This document shows positions 20,989 through 30,850 of a stretch of 64,000 nucleotides of DNA, piece after piece. Position numbers and translations under genes: made by a program. Numbering within the stretch: the first letter of the stretch is position 1; every line of letters starts with the position of its first letter. Origin of the DNA: [Phialemoniopsis] sp. UDSM-2020 (taxonomy: Eukaryota > Ascomycota > Sordariomycetes > Thyridiales > Thyridiaceae); contig JAEILZ010000007.1 of assembly GCA_018873225.1 (NCBI GenBank), positions 620,001 through 684,000 on the forward strand, written 5' to 3'. The notes below the pieces were generated by a model. That model had not been told where the DNA came from and searched no databases. It saw only the letters and a program-made list of their open reading frames with translations.

Positions 20989-21730
20989 ATGAGCAACCTG
21001 GATCACTCTATTTCAGCAGCAACAATGGATCACGATAAGCGTTTGAAGGAAATGTCCCGAAAGCGGAGGGACACTCTACACCGGAAGGGGCGTGAATTCC
21101 ACGAAAACACGGGGTTGAAGGACCTCGTTGTCACTCAAGACGACATCACGGGGAAATTTTTTGTGACCGTGTCTCCGCCCGATTGGAAGCCGGATCTGTC
21201 AGAAATTGTTCGTCCTATTTAGAGCAAGAACCGAAGGTCTACTGACAAGAACACAGATGAACGAGCGAATTGGATTGGATGCGCGCCGACGACAGCGCAG
21301 GAAGCGTTATACCAAGCGCAGACACGAGGGCGAGAAGCATCCCCCTGTCCATGTATCCACGGGGCGCCGGCCCAGGACCAGGGCGCAGACACGACGTTCC
21401 CCATCACTCAAGCCTCTAAACACACGCGACGGAAGCCCTGCGTTGAGTGAGAACGACTGGGGGGACTGTGAAACATCTAGTCTATCCAGCTGTTTAGGTT
21501 CTGTGGACTTGGGCAAGGACGAACCACAGGCGGTGAACGAGCATGCACCGCCGTCCAACGACGAGGTGCCAGAGCCTTTGGCGTTGCACGAGGTGCCTGA
21601 GTCTTTGGCGTTGGTCGAGGTGCCTGAGCCTTTGGAGAGGATCAGAGCCCTCGTCAAAAAACTCTACAAACCAACAACATTTAGCCGACAATTTCGGGAT
21701 CTGCTGGCCAACCCCCCTGTTGTTGAGTGA
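20989..21730 (+). CDS. MADS-like basic protein with extended tail, two exons
   Basis: A 230-residue protein. Exon 1 is 20989-21207, exon 2 is 21257-21730; the intron is GTTCGT...ACTGAC...ACACAG, 49 nt, phase 0. The N-terminal part (KEMSRKRRDTLHRKGREF, then a strand and an ITGKFF turn, then WKPDLSEI) aligns by eye with the 82-residue MADS-like protein at 7641-7938, and the intron falls at the same Glu-Ile position. The hydrophobic strand is weaker than in a standard MADS box. After the intron comes an Arg/Lys-rich block of about 50 residues, a Ser/Asp linker, and three imperfect repeats of EVPE(P/S)LAL before a short basic helix. A nuclear or nucleic-acid-binding role is inferred. The donor GTTCGT is unusual. 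Confidence 0.55.
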
Positions 21731-22973
21731 TGGCTTAGCACACACGAGCAAAAGCCTCTCGTGGGGCTCGAGAGGATCTATTTTTTACGTAGAGCCAATG
21801 GGTCTAAACCGGCTTTTTTTCGTAGGTTTTAATTGAAAGGCTTGTCCCAGAATCCTGGTGTCACATACTCAACGTCTCGTAGAGTGACGATCACTGTGCG
21901 AGTAAGAAGGAAATACTATGTCTCGATCAATGCAGCCAGGAGACGTTGAGCATTCCTCAAGAGGCCCGGGTCCGATGAAGGCCGATCAAAACAAAGATCA
22001 TGATTGTGACATCCAGGAAGGGTTGTGTGTCTGGAGGCCACCAACCCTCAGCAGAACGACATCATTTAAGGAATGTCATCCAATTGGAATGAGGCAATCG
22101 CAACACCGAGAAGCCACAAGGCGCCTGGGTGTCGCTGGCTCTGTCCCATGTCTGGAAATGATACAGGAGGAAGATGAAAGGGTGGGGCGAGAGGGGGAAA
22201 AGGGTAGAGGAGTAGCAGGGGGGAGAGGACCAGAGGGAGGGGAGCGTGTGGAGGAAGAACAGGAGGAGCATGTGGAAGAACAGGAGGAGGCCAAGTAAGA
22301 GCAGGACGACGCCGAGGTGGAGGAGGTGATCTCAGAAATTCGCATGCATGCAGGTGTATGCAGGTGCACGGATGGGTACATGGAGGGAAGACCTTGTGAC
22401 TTAGCGCCGCCAAGCTCATGCTGTTGGTTGGGTCTGTGCACAATGTTGCGACGACAAATACAATCACTTTTGACGGATTTAACTGTGGAGACCCCGAGTG
22501 CCTGTCCAGAAGATCCTGAAGTGCCTGTAGATCATCATGTGGGCTGATCATCCCCGGGGACCACTTTTCCGGACCTTCACGCAAACTTCCACAGGGGCCG
22601 CTTCTGGATCTTCACACTCTCCTAACATGGATTTTGAGTATTCTAGTTACGGGCGGTCCGTTTAAGACAGAATGTCTATCATGTAGCATGTGATTGGATC
22701 CATGCTTCGAAGGATGGCAGAATGGCCAGCAGGTTCGGGTGAGTGGAGTAGACAACTTACACAGCCCTTATACATACACAAACCGGTGTCAAGATATTGT
22801 CCTCATCTCGGTCGCACATTGTGTGCATGTTTGTGAAGGCATTACTAGCATACTAGCATATTTTATAAAAACCAACAATGTTATGTTATCAATCTCGAAG
22901 CTTCTCTAATAAGAACTATCGATTATGAAGCTCCTCTAATACCATCTAAGCTCTGAAAAATGTCCTTGCCGGA
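21731..22973. other. Intergenic stretch with low-complexity frames
   Basis: A + frame at 21918-22298 becomes Glu/Gly-rich (about 40 residues of G, E, R) and mirrors Pro-rich frames on the other strand; this is purine-rich DNA at 22165-22300 rather than a supported gene. From 22300 to 22970 no coding signal is seen. Composition turns slightly AT-rich at 22800-22930. Confidence 0.45.
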
Positions 22974-23285
22974 CTACGCCAAGCTGGTAGGGCAGTCATC
23001 TTGACTAGTTGTTAGTCATCATTGCGAGGTTTGTACCGGCCAGGGGAAGTATTGTTGAGGGGGCTAACCTGGTGTGAATGTCTCTGAGGGACTTGTGCTG
23101 GTCGACGCTTTCCAGCCGGTGGTCCCGGGTGGGGATGTTGCAGAGCTTGAACTACTTGTGGAAAGTGGACAGGCTGTACCAGTGAGATGTATCACCAGAC
23201 ATGAATCTCCTAAAGGGACTGCAAGCGTTGAGACTGCCGCGCATGAGGCGGCAAAAGCAAGTTCGATCGCCAGGGAGTACTTCAT
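22974..23285 (-). CDS. Possible small secreted protein, two exons
   Basis: An 80-residue candidate. Exon 1 is 23069-23285, exon 2 is 22974-22999, with an intron of GTTAGC...GACTAAC...TCAAG in phase. The N-terminus is a good signal peptide (MKYSLAIELAFAASCAAVSTLA). The mature part has DSC, TAC and a Ser/Thr/Pro-rich linker, and after splicing ends in DDCPTSLA, giving three Cys. Small secreted cysteine proteins are common in fungi, but this one rests mainly on the signal peptide. The second exon lies in a segment that also has tRNA-like boxes, which weakens the model. Confidence 0.3.
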
Positions 23286-23631
23286 TGTTGGCTTTTTGCT
23301 CGGACTTCACTATCGAGTTTCCCGATCTGGAATGTATATGTATGCAGAACACGGATAGATGCTGTGACGAACCGGTACCCGTCCGTGATCATTTATCTAT
23401 TGTGTGCTTCAACTCTTGGACCAAGAGCATTATATGGCTCCTTGGGGGCGAAAAATGGCTTTTTCAAGTTCGCCAGACTCGTAGGAGCAAAGGGCTAGGT
23501 GTTGCATACCCACTGCCGTGTCTGTTCCCGCGCATAAAGCTGAGGGCTTTCTCCGCTTCTTGACGAGACCTCAGCTTGACCCGACATCAAGACATCTGAA
23601 AATCCCTTTGCAATTCATCTGTCAGACCAAG
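23286..23631. other. Short intergenic stretch
   Basis: No gene is supported. It holds the upstream regions of the divergent possible secreted protein and of the coiled-coil gene. The coiled-coil frame stays open upstream of its ATG to 23518 without another ATG. Confidence 0.45.
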
Positions 23632-24177
23632 ATGAACTGTGAACTGCCTCTGCCGGCGCCATCACAAGCTGCCATGCCAGAAGCACCTCTGGTTTCCCTA
23701 GCCCCCATTCAGATGGAGCAAATTCCCAATGTTGGTACACCCGCCCTTACCATCACATCAGGGATCAATCCCGCTAAACTTGAAGTGCAGAACACACAAG
23801 ATCAGTCCTTCTTCCAATGCTTCAATACGCAGCATAATTGCTTGTCCGAATACGCCAATCTGTTGCGCGCGGAGGATCAGGCCCGCAGGAGTATAGAGAG
23901 AAATATGGCTGCACAAGGGAAGATCGTCCATCACCTTCGATGCGAAAACCAACAACTACGCGACTATATCGGATTCTTGAAAGGTCGCCTTGCTGAATTC
24001 GAGCGATCCGGGCACCAGAATACCGCTCACTTGATGAGCATCCCCTCGGCCGTTTCGTTACCGGCGGGTTTCGCCGAGTCTGCCATCCGACACGACGGTC
24101 AAGAACCACAGAAGCAGGAGATCTTCATCTCCCCGGATCGTAAGACTAAACGACCCAGAGCAAATGCCGCAAATTGA
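23632..24177 (+). CDS. Small coiled-coil protein, CLxxY family member 4
   Basis: A 181-residue single-exon protein. Residues 1-55 are Pro/Ala-rich and probably disordered. The motif CLSEY starts at C70, followed by EDQARRSIERN at 81-91 and a coiled coil to about residue 120 (LRCENQQLRDYIGFLKGRLAEFE). The tail ends in a basic patch (DRKTKRPRANA) that could be a nuclear localisation signal. C-[LI]-x-x-Y and the ExQxRRSIE-type block match the genes at 5526-5975, 10844-11290 and 19964-20617. Start taken at the first ATG in frame. Function unknown. Confidence 0.65.
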   Translation: MNCELPLPAPSQAAMPEAPLVSLAPIQMEQIPNVGTPALTITSGINPAKLEVQNTQDQSFFQCFNTQHNCLSEYANLLRAEDQARRSIERNMAAQGKIVHHLRCENQQLRDYIGFLKGRLAEFERSGHQNTAHLMSIPSAVSLPAGFAESAIRHDGQEPQKQEIFISPDRKTKRPRANAAN

Positions 24178-24329
24178 TGGGCGATGGATCCGATTTAGGC
24201 TTGGTGACGTCGACCAAGTCCAAGTCCATTTTGGCCTTTCATGTCACTGGAACCTCTCTCTATATATAACCGAGATACTGTACAGGTGCTGGTCGATTTA
24301 ATAAACTACCTTTGCTCGGATTGCCCAAG

Positions 24330-25043
24330 ATGATGAATGCAACCAGCGGACTCTTGAGATTCTTCCTTCGGGCCCCAGGCTTGCGTTTTCTGACCCGAAT
24401 GCGAAATCAGCAGGAACGAATAAGATCACCAGCTCAGATCTGGAGTTTGATTTTCAAGGACGATTCATGGATAAAGCAGGTCTTGAAGACAACATACAAT
24501 GACGCTCGAATTGGCGATCCAGTTCCGTGTCTTGTCGGCTATGGCCTGAAGAAGCTGTATGAGGGCAAAGTGACACCAGTATACTTGTCATTGCTGATCC
24601 ATGACTGGGGAGGGGACGTCATCTATCAGAGATCATTGTTGTTGAAATCACTTCAGGAACATGACTTCGACGAACATACCTCTGAGGTCCATTTCAAGAA
24701 TGGCATAACACTGCATATTTCCGATGCGCTAGAGTCGCAGGAATGCATCAAGATTCGTGAGCCTAAGAAGCTCTTCGGCGATGATACAGGATATCTTTCA
24801 ACATACAGCTTGAACTATACAGATGAAACAGTCATTGAACTTGGACCAACTTTGATAGGCGGCGTGGAGAGCCGTTCATCCCGAGGGAAGAAGGACATTA
24901 GCGCCATTGTTTCTCTCAGACTTAGATTCAGAGCAGGGCAGCCAGTGTACCGAATTTTCGCCAATCATATCCCCCCTGAAGCAATGCCCAAGACAAAGAC
25001 CGAGAATGGGAAAAGCTGGGTTATTGGGTGGGAACTACCATGA
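24330..25043 (+). CDS. Hypothetical fungal protein, 237 residues
   Basis: A single-exon gene with a clear start (ATG at 24330, immediately followed by a second ATG) and good coding character throughout. The leader is basic and hydrophobic (LLRFFLRAPGLRFLTRMRNQ) and could be a mitochondrial targeting sequence. The rest is mixed alpha/beta with no recognised motif; it includes VPCLVGYGLKKLYEGKV, LLIHDWGGDVIYQR and a late block of alternating hydrophobic residues (ISAIVSLRLRFRAGQ). TATATATA at about 24261 lies upstream. No domain assignment is possible by eye. The F-box gene converges on it from the right. Confidence 0.65.
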   Translation: MMNATSGLLRFFLRAPGLRFLTRMRNQQERIRSPAQIWSLIFKDDSWIKQVLKTTYNDARIGDPVPCLVGYGLKKLYEGKVTPVYLSLLIHDWGGDVIYQRSLLLKSLQEHDFDEHTSEVHFKNGITLHISDALESQECIKIREPKKLFGDDTGYLSTYSLNYTDETVIELGPTLIGGVESRSSRGKKDISAIVSLRLRFRAGQPVYRIFANHIPPEAMPKTKTENGKSWVIGWELP

Positions 25044-25268
25044 TACGAAGTAGACGAAAATTGAATAAGAGCTTTGTTTTCCGCATGTGTAACAGCTTGA
25101 CTACTTAATCGGCCCTCACTCAAACTGTGGTCTTCTGCATAATACTTCACAGGAACTATTGAGAGTGTTTACCTCAGCTACATCGCAAGCCGAGGAGAGG
25201 GGTGATTTGGGGACTACCTGGTCCGCACAAGGTTGCCTCCGGAATCTCCACCGCACCCCGCAGCACTT

Positions 25269-27009
25269 TCAGAGTGTCAGCAAGACTCGATCCGTCGATT
25301 GCTTCTTGGACATCAATGCTGCGGCTGTGAGGAGGGTGAAAGTACTCACAGGCTCTGAACATGTCGTCAGTGATGGTATGTAATTCAATACCGGCTTGGC
25401 TCCGGCTCTAAGAAGGGATGTTATGAGCTGAAGCATACTAGGCTCGGCTCTGGACAGTTTGCATAGTAGACCAAGCGGTGTTTCTTGAGAAATAGTATCT
25501 CTCTCGTCAGTAAGCTCTCTGCAACGGCCAGGATCGCGACGCGATAGCTTGTCTACCAGAGCTACAGCCATCGACGGTGAGATTTCTGTGGAACCACAAA
25601 GTCTTTCCAGCCATGCGTTCGGAGAATACTTAGAGCCATCACACCTGAGTAAGTTATGTATGATGCTGTGAACTGAGTTTCCTCTCTTCCAGACATACCA
25701 CAGAGGGTCAATGGCGGCCCCAGACTCCCCACCGCTGCCGATATGATCGAAGGCTAAGTCAAACCGCTCGAGGCTTGCAGCTAAAAGAAGAGGTGGCCGT
25801 CCACACTCATCAGTACCAAGCCGCTCGAGTCTTACCCCTTTTTCGATGCAATACTCGGCTAAGCAAGGCTTGGTTGGCAGGAGCCGAGAGATGACGTCAC
25901 GTTTGACACAGTTACCACGGTGAAGCGTAGGGCCGAACAAGTAGTGGCAAGTAACCGAAACAGTCTCGAATAGCCGTAGCTGAAGGGCTCGATCGCTGAG
26001 AAAGAAGAGATCCAGGATCGACTTGAATACTTGATCAAACTCTGCTGATGCTTGCCTTTTTGATGAGTGTGCGAGGCGCTGGTGTTCAAAGTCCAAAAAC
26101 GATATGACCAGAACCGACGATAGCGGTCCAATATGAAAGATCGCTTCAGTGGGTCTCCAGAGATATATCGTTGATGTTGCTAAGCCTGGAAGGCTAAGAA
26201 TGGATTGGACCAATACCTTCAAGGTAGAGAACAATTTGAGACTTATATCCGCATCGTGTGTATCCCTTATTAGTCGAAGGATGGCCCCTAAAGCAGTGCT
26301 CTCGTCAAGACGTATATCGTAGTAAAATTCCGCCTCCCGTTGGCGGATAATTCTGTTGTCTCTGGGGTCACAGATCTCCACAAATTGCCTGTATGACTTG
26401 GCTGGAGATTCCAGGAAACGACCTAGAGGAGAAGCCTGTCTAGCGAGGAGGTAATAGCCTACGTTATCGGCATGATATGAATAGTCGATGGTTGGGTAGC
26501 ATTCGACAAATTTGTAGAGTAGCCTCGAAGCGTCAATGCTGGTCTGAAGTACTCCTGGATCCAGCATGGTGAAGATTGATACTATGATCTTGTGTTTGGT
26601 AGCTAGCGATATCTCTGGCCGGCCAAGAAGCTCCTCGAGCTCCGGTTGTAAGCTGGACGATGGTCAGCTAAAGTACTGAGCAGAGTCACGAGACGTACGC
26701 TGTAGTCTGGCCAAGCCCATGATTCGCGGACCGCAGGTACAATTGTACTACTCTTCGCCAGCAAGGCGGACTCTGCTTAGCGACCTGCCATAGTATAGGA
26801 CTTTGCGACTCCCTCGCACGACGAACAACGTAATCAAGAAGGGCGTCTCGGAAATGCCGGCAGCTTGAGAGCCACGAAACAAGATCATCGACAAGGAGCC
26901 GCTCCCCAATCACAAACAGTAACTCAGCAGGCAACGAGACACAGCCACTACCTTGCATCATGGGCTGTCCGGGTTCATGCAGATTCGATGTAGCTTGTGT
27001 CATCGCCAT
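25269..27009 (-). CDS. F-box protein with ankyrin-like C-terminal part, two exons
   Basis: A 564-residue protein. Exon 1 is 26699-27009, exon 2 is 25269-26652; the 46-nt intron is GTACGT...GTCCAG in phase 2. Residues 24-60 form an F-box (VSLPAELLFVIGERL, then DDLVSWLSSCRHFRDAL), which would bind Skp1 in an SCF ubiquitin ligase. The rest is mostly helical. Ankyrin-like hallmarks appear at about residues 370-400 (DECGRPPLLLAASLERFDLAF), near ETPLGLLCKLS and near LITSLLRAGAKPVL, so the C-terminal half probably selects the substrate. The start is uncertain: 27009 is chosen because the F-box is then near the N-terminus, but an in-frame ATG at 27096 is possible. The BTB gene is divergent, about 200 bp away. 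Confidence 0.7.
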
Positions 27010-27213
27010 TGGTCCTTGGGTCGTCAGCTCATGACAGAGATGAGCTCTTGCATGTAGGGTATCAAGCTGGAGGCCTCCGCATAATGAAGCCGTCATCCGA
27101 AAGCCATAAATGGACAAGACCCTTGCCCATAAAAGCTGTTCTCTCCTCACCTAAGTTAGCATTCCTCCATCTCTAGCTCTTTTCACACCTGAACACTTCT
27201 GGCTCTTCTCAGC

Positions 27214-28250
27214 ATGCCACCAGCAAAGACATTCGCACTTCTGGATCCAAGGTGAGTGGTCCATCAAAAACTGCTTTCTTGGAACGAGACTAAGTTTCCA
27301 TCAGACTTTTGGACAGTGGAAAGTACTCTGATGCCCTGGTCATCTGTGGTGAGAAGGAGTGGAAGGTACACAAAGCTATTGTCTGTTCAAGAAGCCCAAG
27401 GTTCGACACGGCGTTTTCATCCGGATCTGAGGTGAGAAGACATACGACATACTGGTTATGTAAGGATATTAATCGATTACAGGATGCCGAGACCGGCGTT
27501 GTAAGAATCGAAAAGTTCAACTCTAACCATGTCGAGGTCGCATTATGATTCATTTACGGGGGGGGTGCGTATCAGACCTTCAAATCACGAGCTCCGTGTA
27601 CAGTATCTCTGACTGACCTGGTCACAGAGATCAATGTTGCTAAGGACTCTCCGATCACCATGTCAAGTCAGCTCTGGAACCTAGCTGATTATCTTCTCAT
27701 CGGTGAGATGCGACAAGCAGTTCTAGCCAACCTGAAAACATGGTTCATAGAAAACCTGCCTCTTCTCTGCATGATTTCTGGGCATTACATCGAAGGGGCT
27801 AAGAATATGGATCTGGACCCCCAATTCATGCGGAGGCTGACCTTGGACATCGATCAATTGTACAGGGGCGAAACTCTGATTGCGAAGCCTGTTAAGGAGA
27901 TGCTCCTCGAATTTATCTTCATCGGGCGGATCAACCTTCGATATGACGGGCACTTCCAGGAGCACCTCAGTGTTATACCTGGCCTGGCGGCGGACATCCT
28001 TATCGACCCGATACATTGGGAACCGTTCTGGCCAAGTAAATCACTCTTGCCACTGTCCTACCCAGGAATGTGCTCTCACTGCGAGGTTGATTTCGCACTC
28101 GAATCCGCATACATGTTTGATCCATACAAATCGACCTTTGAAGAGGCTCATTTGCTATGCGAGGATTGTGCTGTGGAACTGTCTTCCACGTGGGAGAACT
28201 TGGATCATTCGATACGACACTTCGAGTGTTCAAGTGGTGTGCTGTACTGA
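27214..28250 (+). pseudogene. BTB/POZ-domain gene with one in-frame stop
   Basis: Exons 27214-27251, 27305-27431 and 27483-28250 join in phase (GTGAGT...CATCAG and GTGAGA...TTACAG) into 311 codons. The only fault is TGA at 27546-27548, codon 77. The BTB fold is clear: YSDALVICGEKEWKVHKAIVCSRSP, then TGVVRIEKFNSNHVEVAL, stop, FIYGGGAY. Conservation on both sides shows the codon was once sense. The remaining 230 residues stay open and include HFxC-type Cys pairs (CSHCEVDFA, CEDCAVEL) resembling a zinc-binding tail. BTB proteins are adaptors for Cul3 ligases or chromatin factors. A 39-nt intron covering the stop (GTCGCA...TATCAG) would also restore the frame but is unusually short and would delete a core helix. 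An eight-G run lies nearby. Confidence 0.7.
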
Positions 28251-30850
28251 ATCGCCATCCGACCCAATGTCAAGCGCCCATTTAAATAGCTAATATATTC
28301 ATTGAGGATGGAAACAAATATGAAGTTGATGCCGGTATTAGGCCTCGCAAAGACTCATTAAGAGCAATGCTTAAGGTGCACCCTGTCGTATGGCCGGCAT
28401 CATCAGACTGTATCCATGTGGCTTCCAGCCCTTACCTCTCGAATAAACATTGATTTCGCGTCATCAAAGCTCGATGCCTGTGGGGGGGGTTGTATGGGAG
28501 ACCGTGTTCGGGATGGGAAGTGCCGGGCAGGGATGAGGGCTCAGTCACGTCCGCGGGCCGGGGTTGGCCTTTGCTGCCGTCTTTGCCGGGGCCGCCGTCA
28601 CGAGTGTCCAAGTTGCCGGTGGCGATGTAGCTCTGCCGCAGGATGCTCGAGGCATGTATCAGTGTGACGGCCTGTAGGACGAGACGAAGGCTCAAAAGCT
28701 CACAGCAATTGCCGTTCCTTCTCTCGGACAAAAGAGATGCTAGCTCTAGTTACAGTCTGAGCGAAGGCTTGAGCGGATGGGGCTCTTCATCGGTGCCATT
28801 GCACTTCATGACTTAGCCTGAGTCAGTAAGGGATGTGGAGGCATTGCGAGTGACATATGACGTTGAGCCCGGAGATCTAGATAGTCTTTATCCTGTGTGT
28901 ACTTCCCCTGAACAAGATCTGCCTGCACCGAGAGTCACCATCTCGTCAGTCGAAAAGACATCCTGCCTCGCTAGACGAGGGTCACCCCTGGGCTTATGTG
29001 ATTTTAGATGGACGTTGGAGCATATCGAATCCTTTCTGAATAGAGTGCCACTGATGGCGTCAATTGGACCTATCATCGGCCGCAAACAAGCTGACAATAC
29101 AATCGCTAGTCACGTAACAGCCTACAATAAGTGTAATACAGTAGCTGTTTAGAATATGGTGCCATGCTCGCCGAGAGCCATGGCGTAAGCTACCTAGCAC
29201 CTTCATCAGCCTTTCTACTTAAGGATACATATTAATTGCTGCTAATTAGTCGGAGGTCAGATATAGGTGTTGATACTTACTGATTAAGTAAGCTACGCTA
29301 TAAGCCTGGTTAACCAATGCCTGCTATAGGTTGCGTTCGCGAAGAATGGCCCAGGTGTCCACACAGATCTCGCGCCCAAGAGGGAGTCGAGTTTGCATGG
29401 CCCAGCATGAGGTTTCAAAGGGCGTCTGTGACACTTCCTGCTGCCTGTTAGTTGGTCAGAATTCACGTGACAAACCACGTCCGTCATCATGAATTTGAGC
29501 GCCCGTTGTTGAGCGGGTAGACAGAGCCTTGGTAGACAGAGCCTTGGGCCGGCTGCCGCTCTGCATCGATGTGAAGCATTTCACGACAGTCGTACAACAG
29601 CACCAAGGAAACATGCCTGTAATGAATTGCGTATTGCATCACTTGACCCCTAATTACGGCATCTCGCAGCGCTAGTGTTTCACGCAGAACCTTCAGATTA
29701 CGTTCGAAGCCGTCAATTGCTGTGCCTAGAAGAAGGTCGAGCCAGTCACACATCGGAAGCGTGGGCCATGACGCCACAGCGGCCGGTAAACACCCCAACA
29801 AGGGTTTAGTACAAGATTACTGTCTCCGATCATTTACGATGTCCAATCTCGATACAAATATCGAGTCGTTTTGTCTCCATGACCCTGACCGTGTCGCGCC
29901 TCATGGTCTCGCATCCCGTGACCACACGTACCTGATCCCGGAGGCTGGTCTTATGTGGAGGCTGTACGCAGATATACAACCGCCAAAGATACATGAAGGA
30001 GATGCTCAACATATTTGACGTTGATTTGCAAATTCGGCTAGGGCTTTTCGATCATGTTTCCATTCGAGCTCGTCGGTACATCCTTCATTTCGTTTGAAAA
30101 TTGTCGGCTAGGAGCACCAGGTACCACATCATCTTGTAGGACATATGGGTCTCAGGCGTTTGCGGGGTCTAAGCTCGTGAGCTCCTAGGAGGTCTCCTAG
30201 GTGTCCAGACTCATCGCATCAACCTCTTCCGGTGTCGGCTCAGCAAGCTGGGTCCATTCCGTTTCATTAAATCAAGCAGACAAAAACTTGATTGCGTCCA
30301 TCTCGATGATACCATGTAAGCTTTTGCTAGTCAGCGGCCACGTGTTGCTTCCACATGTTCCTCACAGAAACACAGACACAGAAACATCGGGACGAGATTC
30401 CACTAGGGTCTCTAAAACTAGAAAGCTCCAAAGAAGTTCTTAGCGTTAGGTCTCCTGGGGCTTTCGCAGCACCGTCGCGGCAAGACAATTGAAGCGGCGT
30501 CGGAGCGGAGAGCCTGAACGGTGACGACAAATACTTGTGCGACGGCGGCACGGTACGGTGAAGCCTGTTCCCGTCGTACATCTGCATTCGTGTAACTAAC
30601 CGCCGAGGTGACACCGATGCCGCCTTCCATCGCTATCTTATCTCGGTGCTTTTTGTAACGGAACATTGATCGGTTGTTTTTATAGCGGTGTGTCTGAGAC
30701 AGTGTCTCAAGTGTCGGAAATGTATTGCACTGGGGATGACCGTTTGCGGCAAGGCAGCTCGGCCTGCGAGCACCTGACAGATGAGATAAAAGTCTTGCTT
30801 TGTGCCTTCTAAGCAGCTCTCAATCACGAACGCCTTATGTCCCACGAGCA
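28251..30850. other. Long stretch without a supported gene; holds a DUF3435 relic
   Basis: Composition is normal, but no frame has a recognisable product. It contains the DUF3435 fragment at 29287-29441, a direct duplication of 16 bases (GGTAGACAGAGCCTTG and the same again) at about 29517-29549, and small frames at 28835-29152, 29487-29801 and 29722-30018 that might be remnants. The - strand frame at 29487-29801 has a short helical run (NLKVLRETLALRDAVI) but nothing decisive. The upstream region of the dynamin gene begins at about 30600. Confidence 0.45.
29287..29441 (-). pseudogene. Fragment of a second DUF3435 recombinase gene
   Basis: About 155 bases align with 35231-35400 of the intact DUF3435 gene, with an internal gap of about 17 bases. 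Identity is roughly four in five by eye, including the phrase GAAGAATGGCCCAGGTGT and CAGATCTCGCGCCC. Many differences are C-to-T or G-to-A transitions, as expected for RIP of a duplicate. It covers the block LMLGHANS near the catalytic Tyr, but the frame is broken and no other part of the gene is found nearby. Confidence 0.75.

Noticed and set aside
22165..22300. Glu/Gly-rich protein on + and Pro-rich protein on - at 21918-22584
   Set aside because: Both readings reflect one purine-rich stretch. No conserved domain and no convincing start or splice sites.
22965..23050. tRNA-like segment (A-box-like CGCCAAGCTGGTAGGGC and B-box-like GGTTTGTACC)
   Set aside because: A TGACT/AGTCA hairpin exists, but the acceptor and T stems do not pair properly and the anticodon loop lacks U33. 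At most a degenerate tRNA or SINE fragment.
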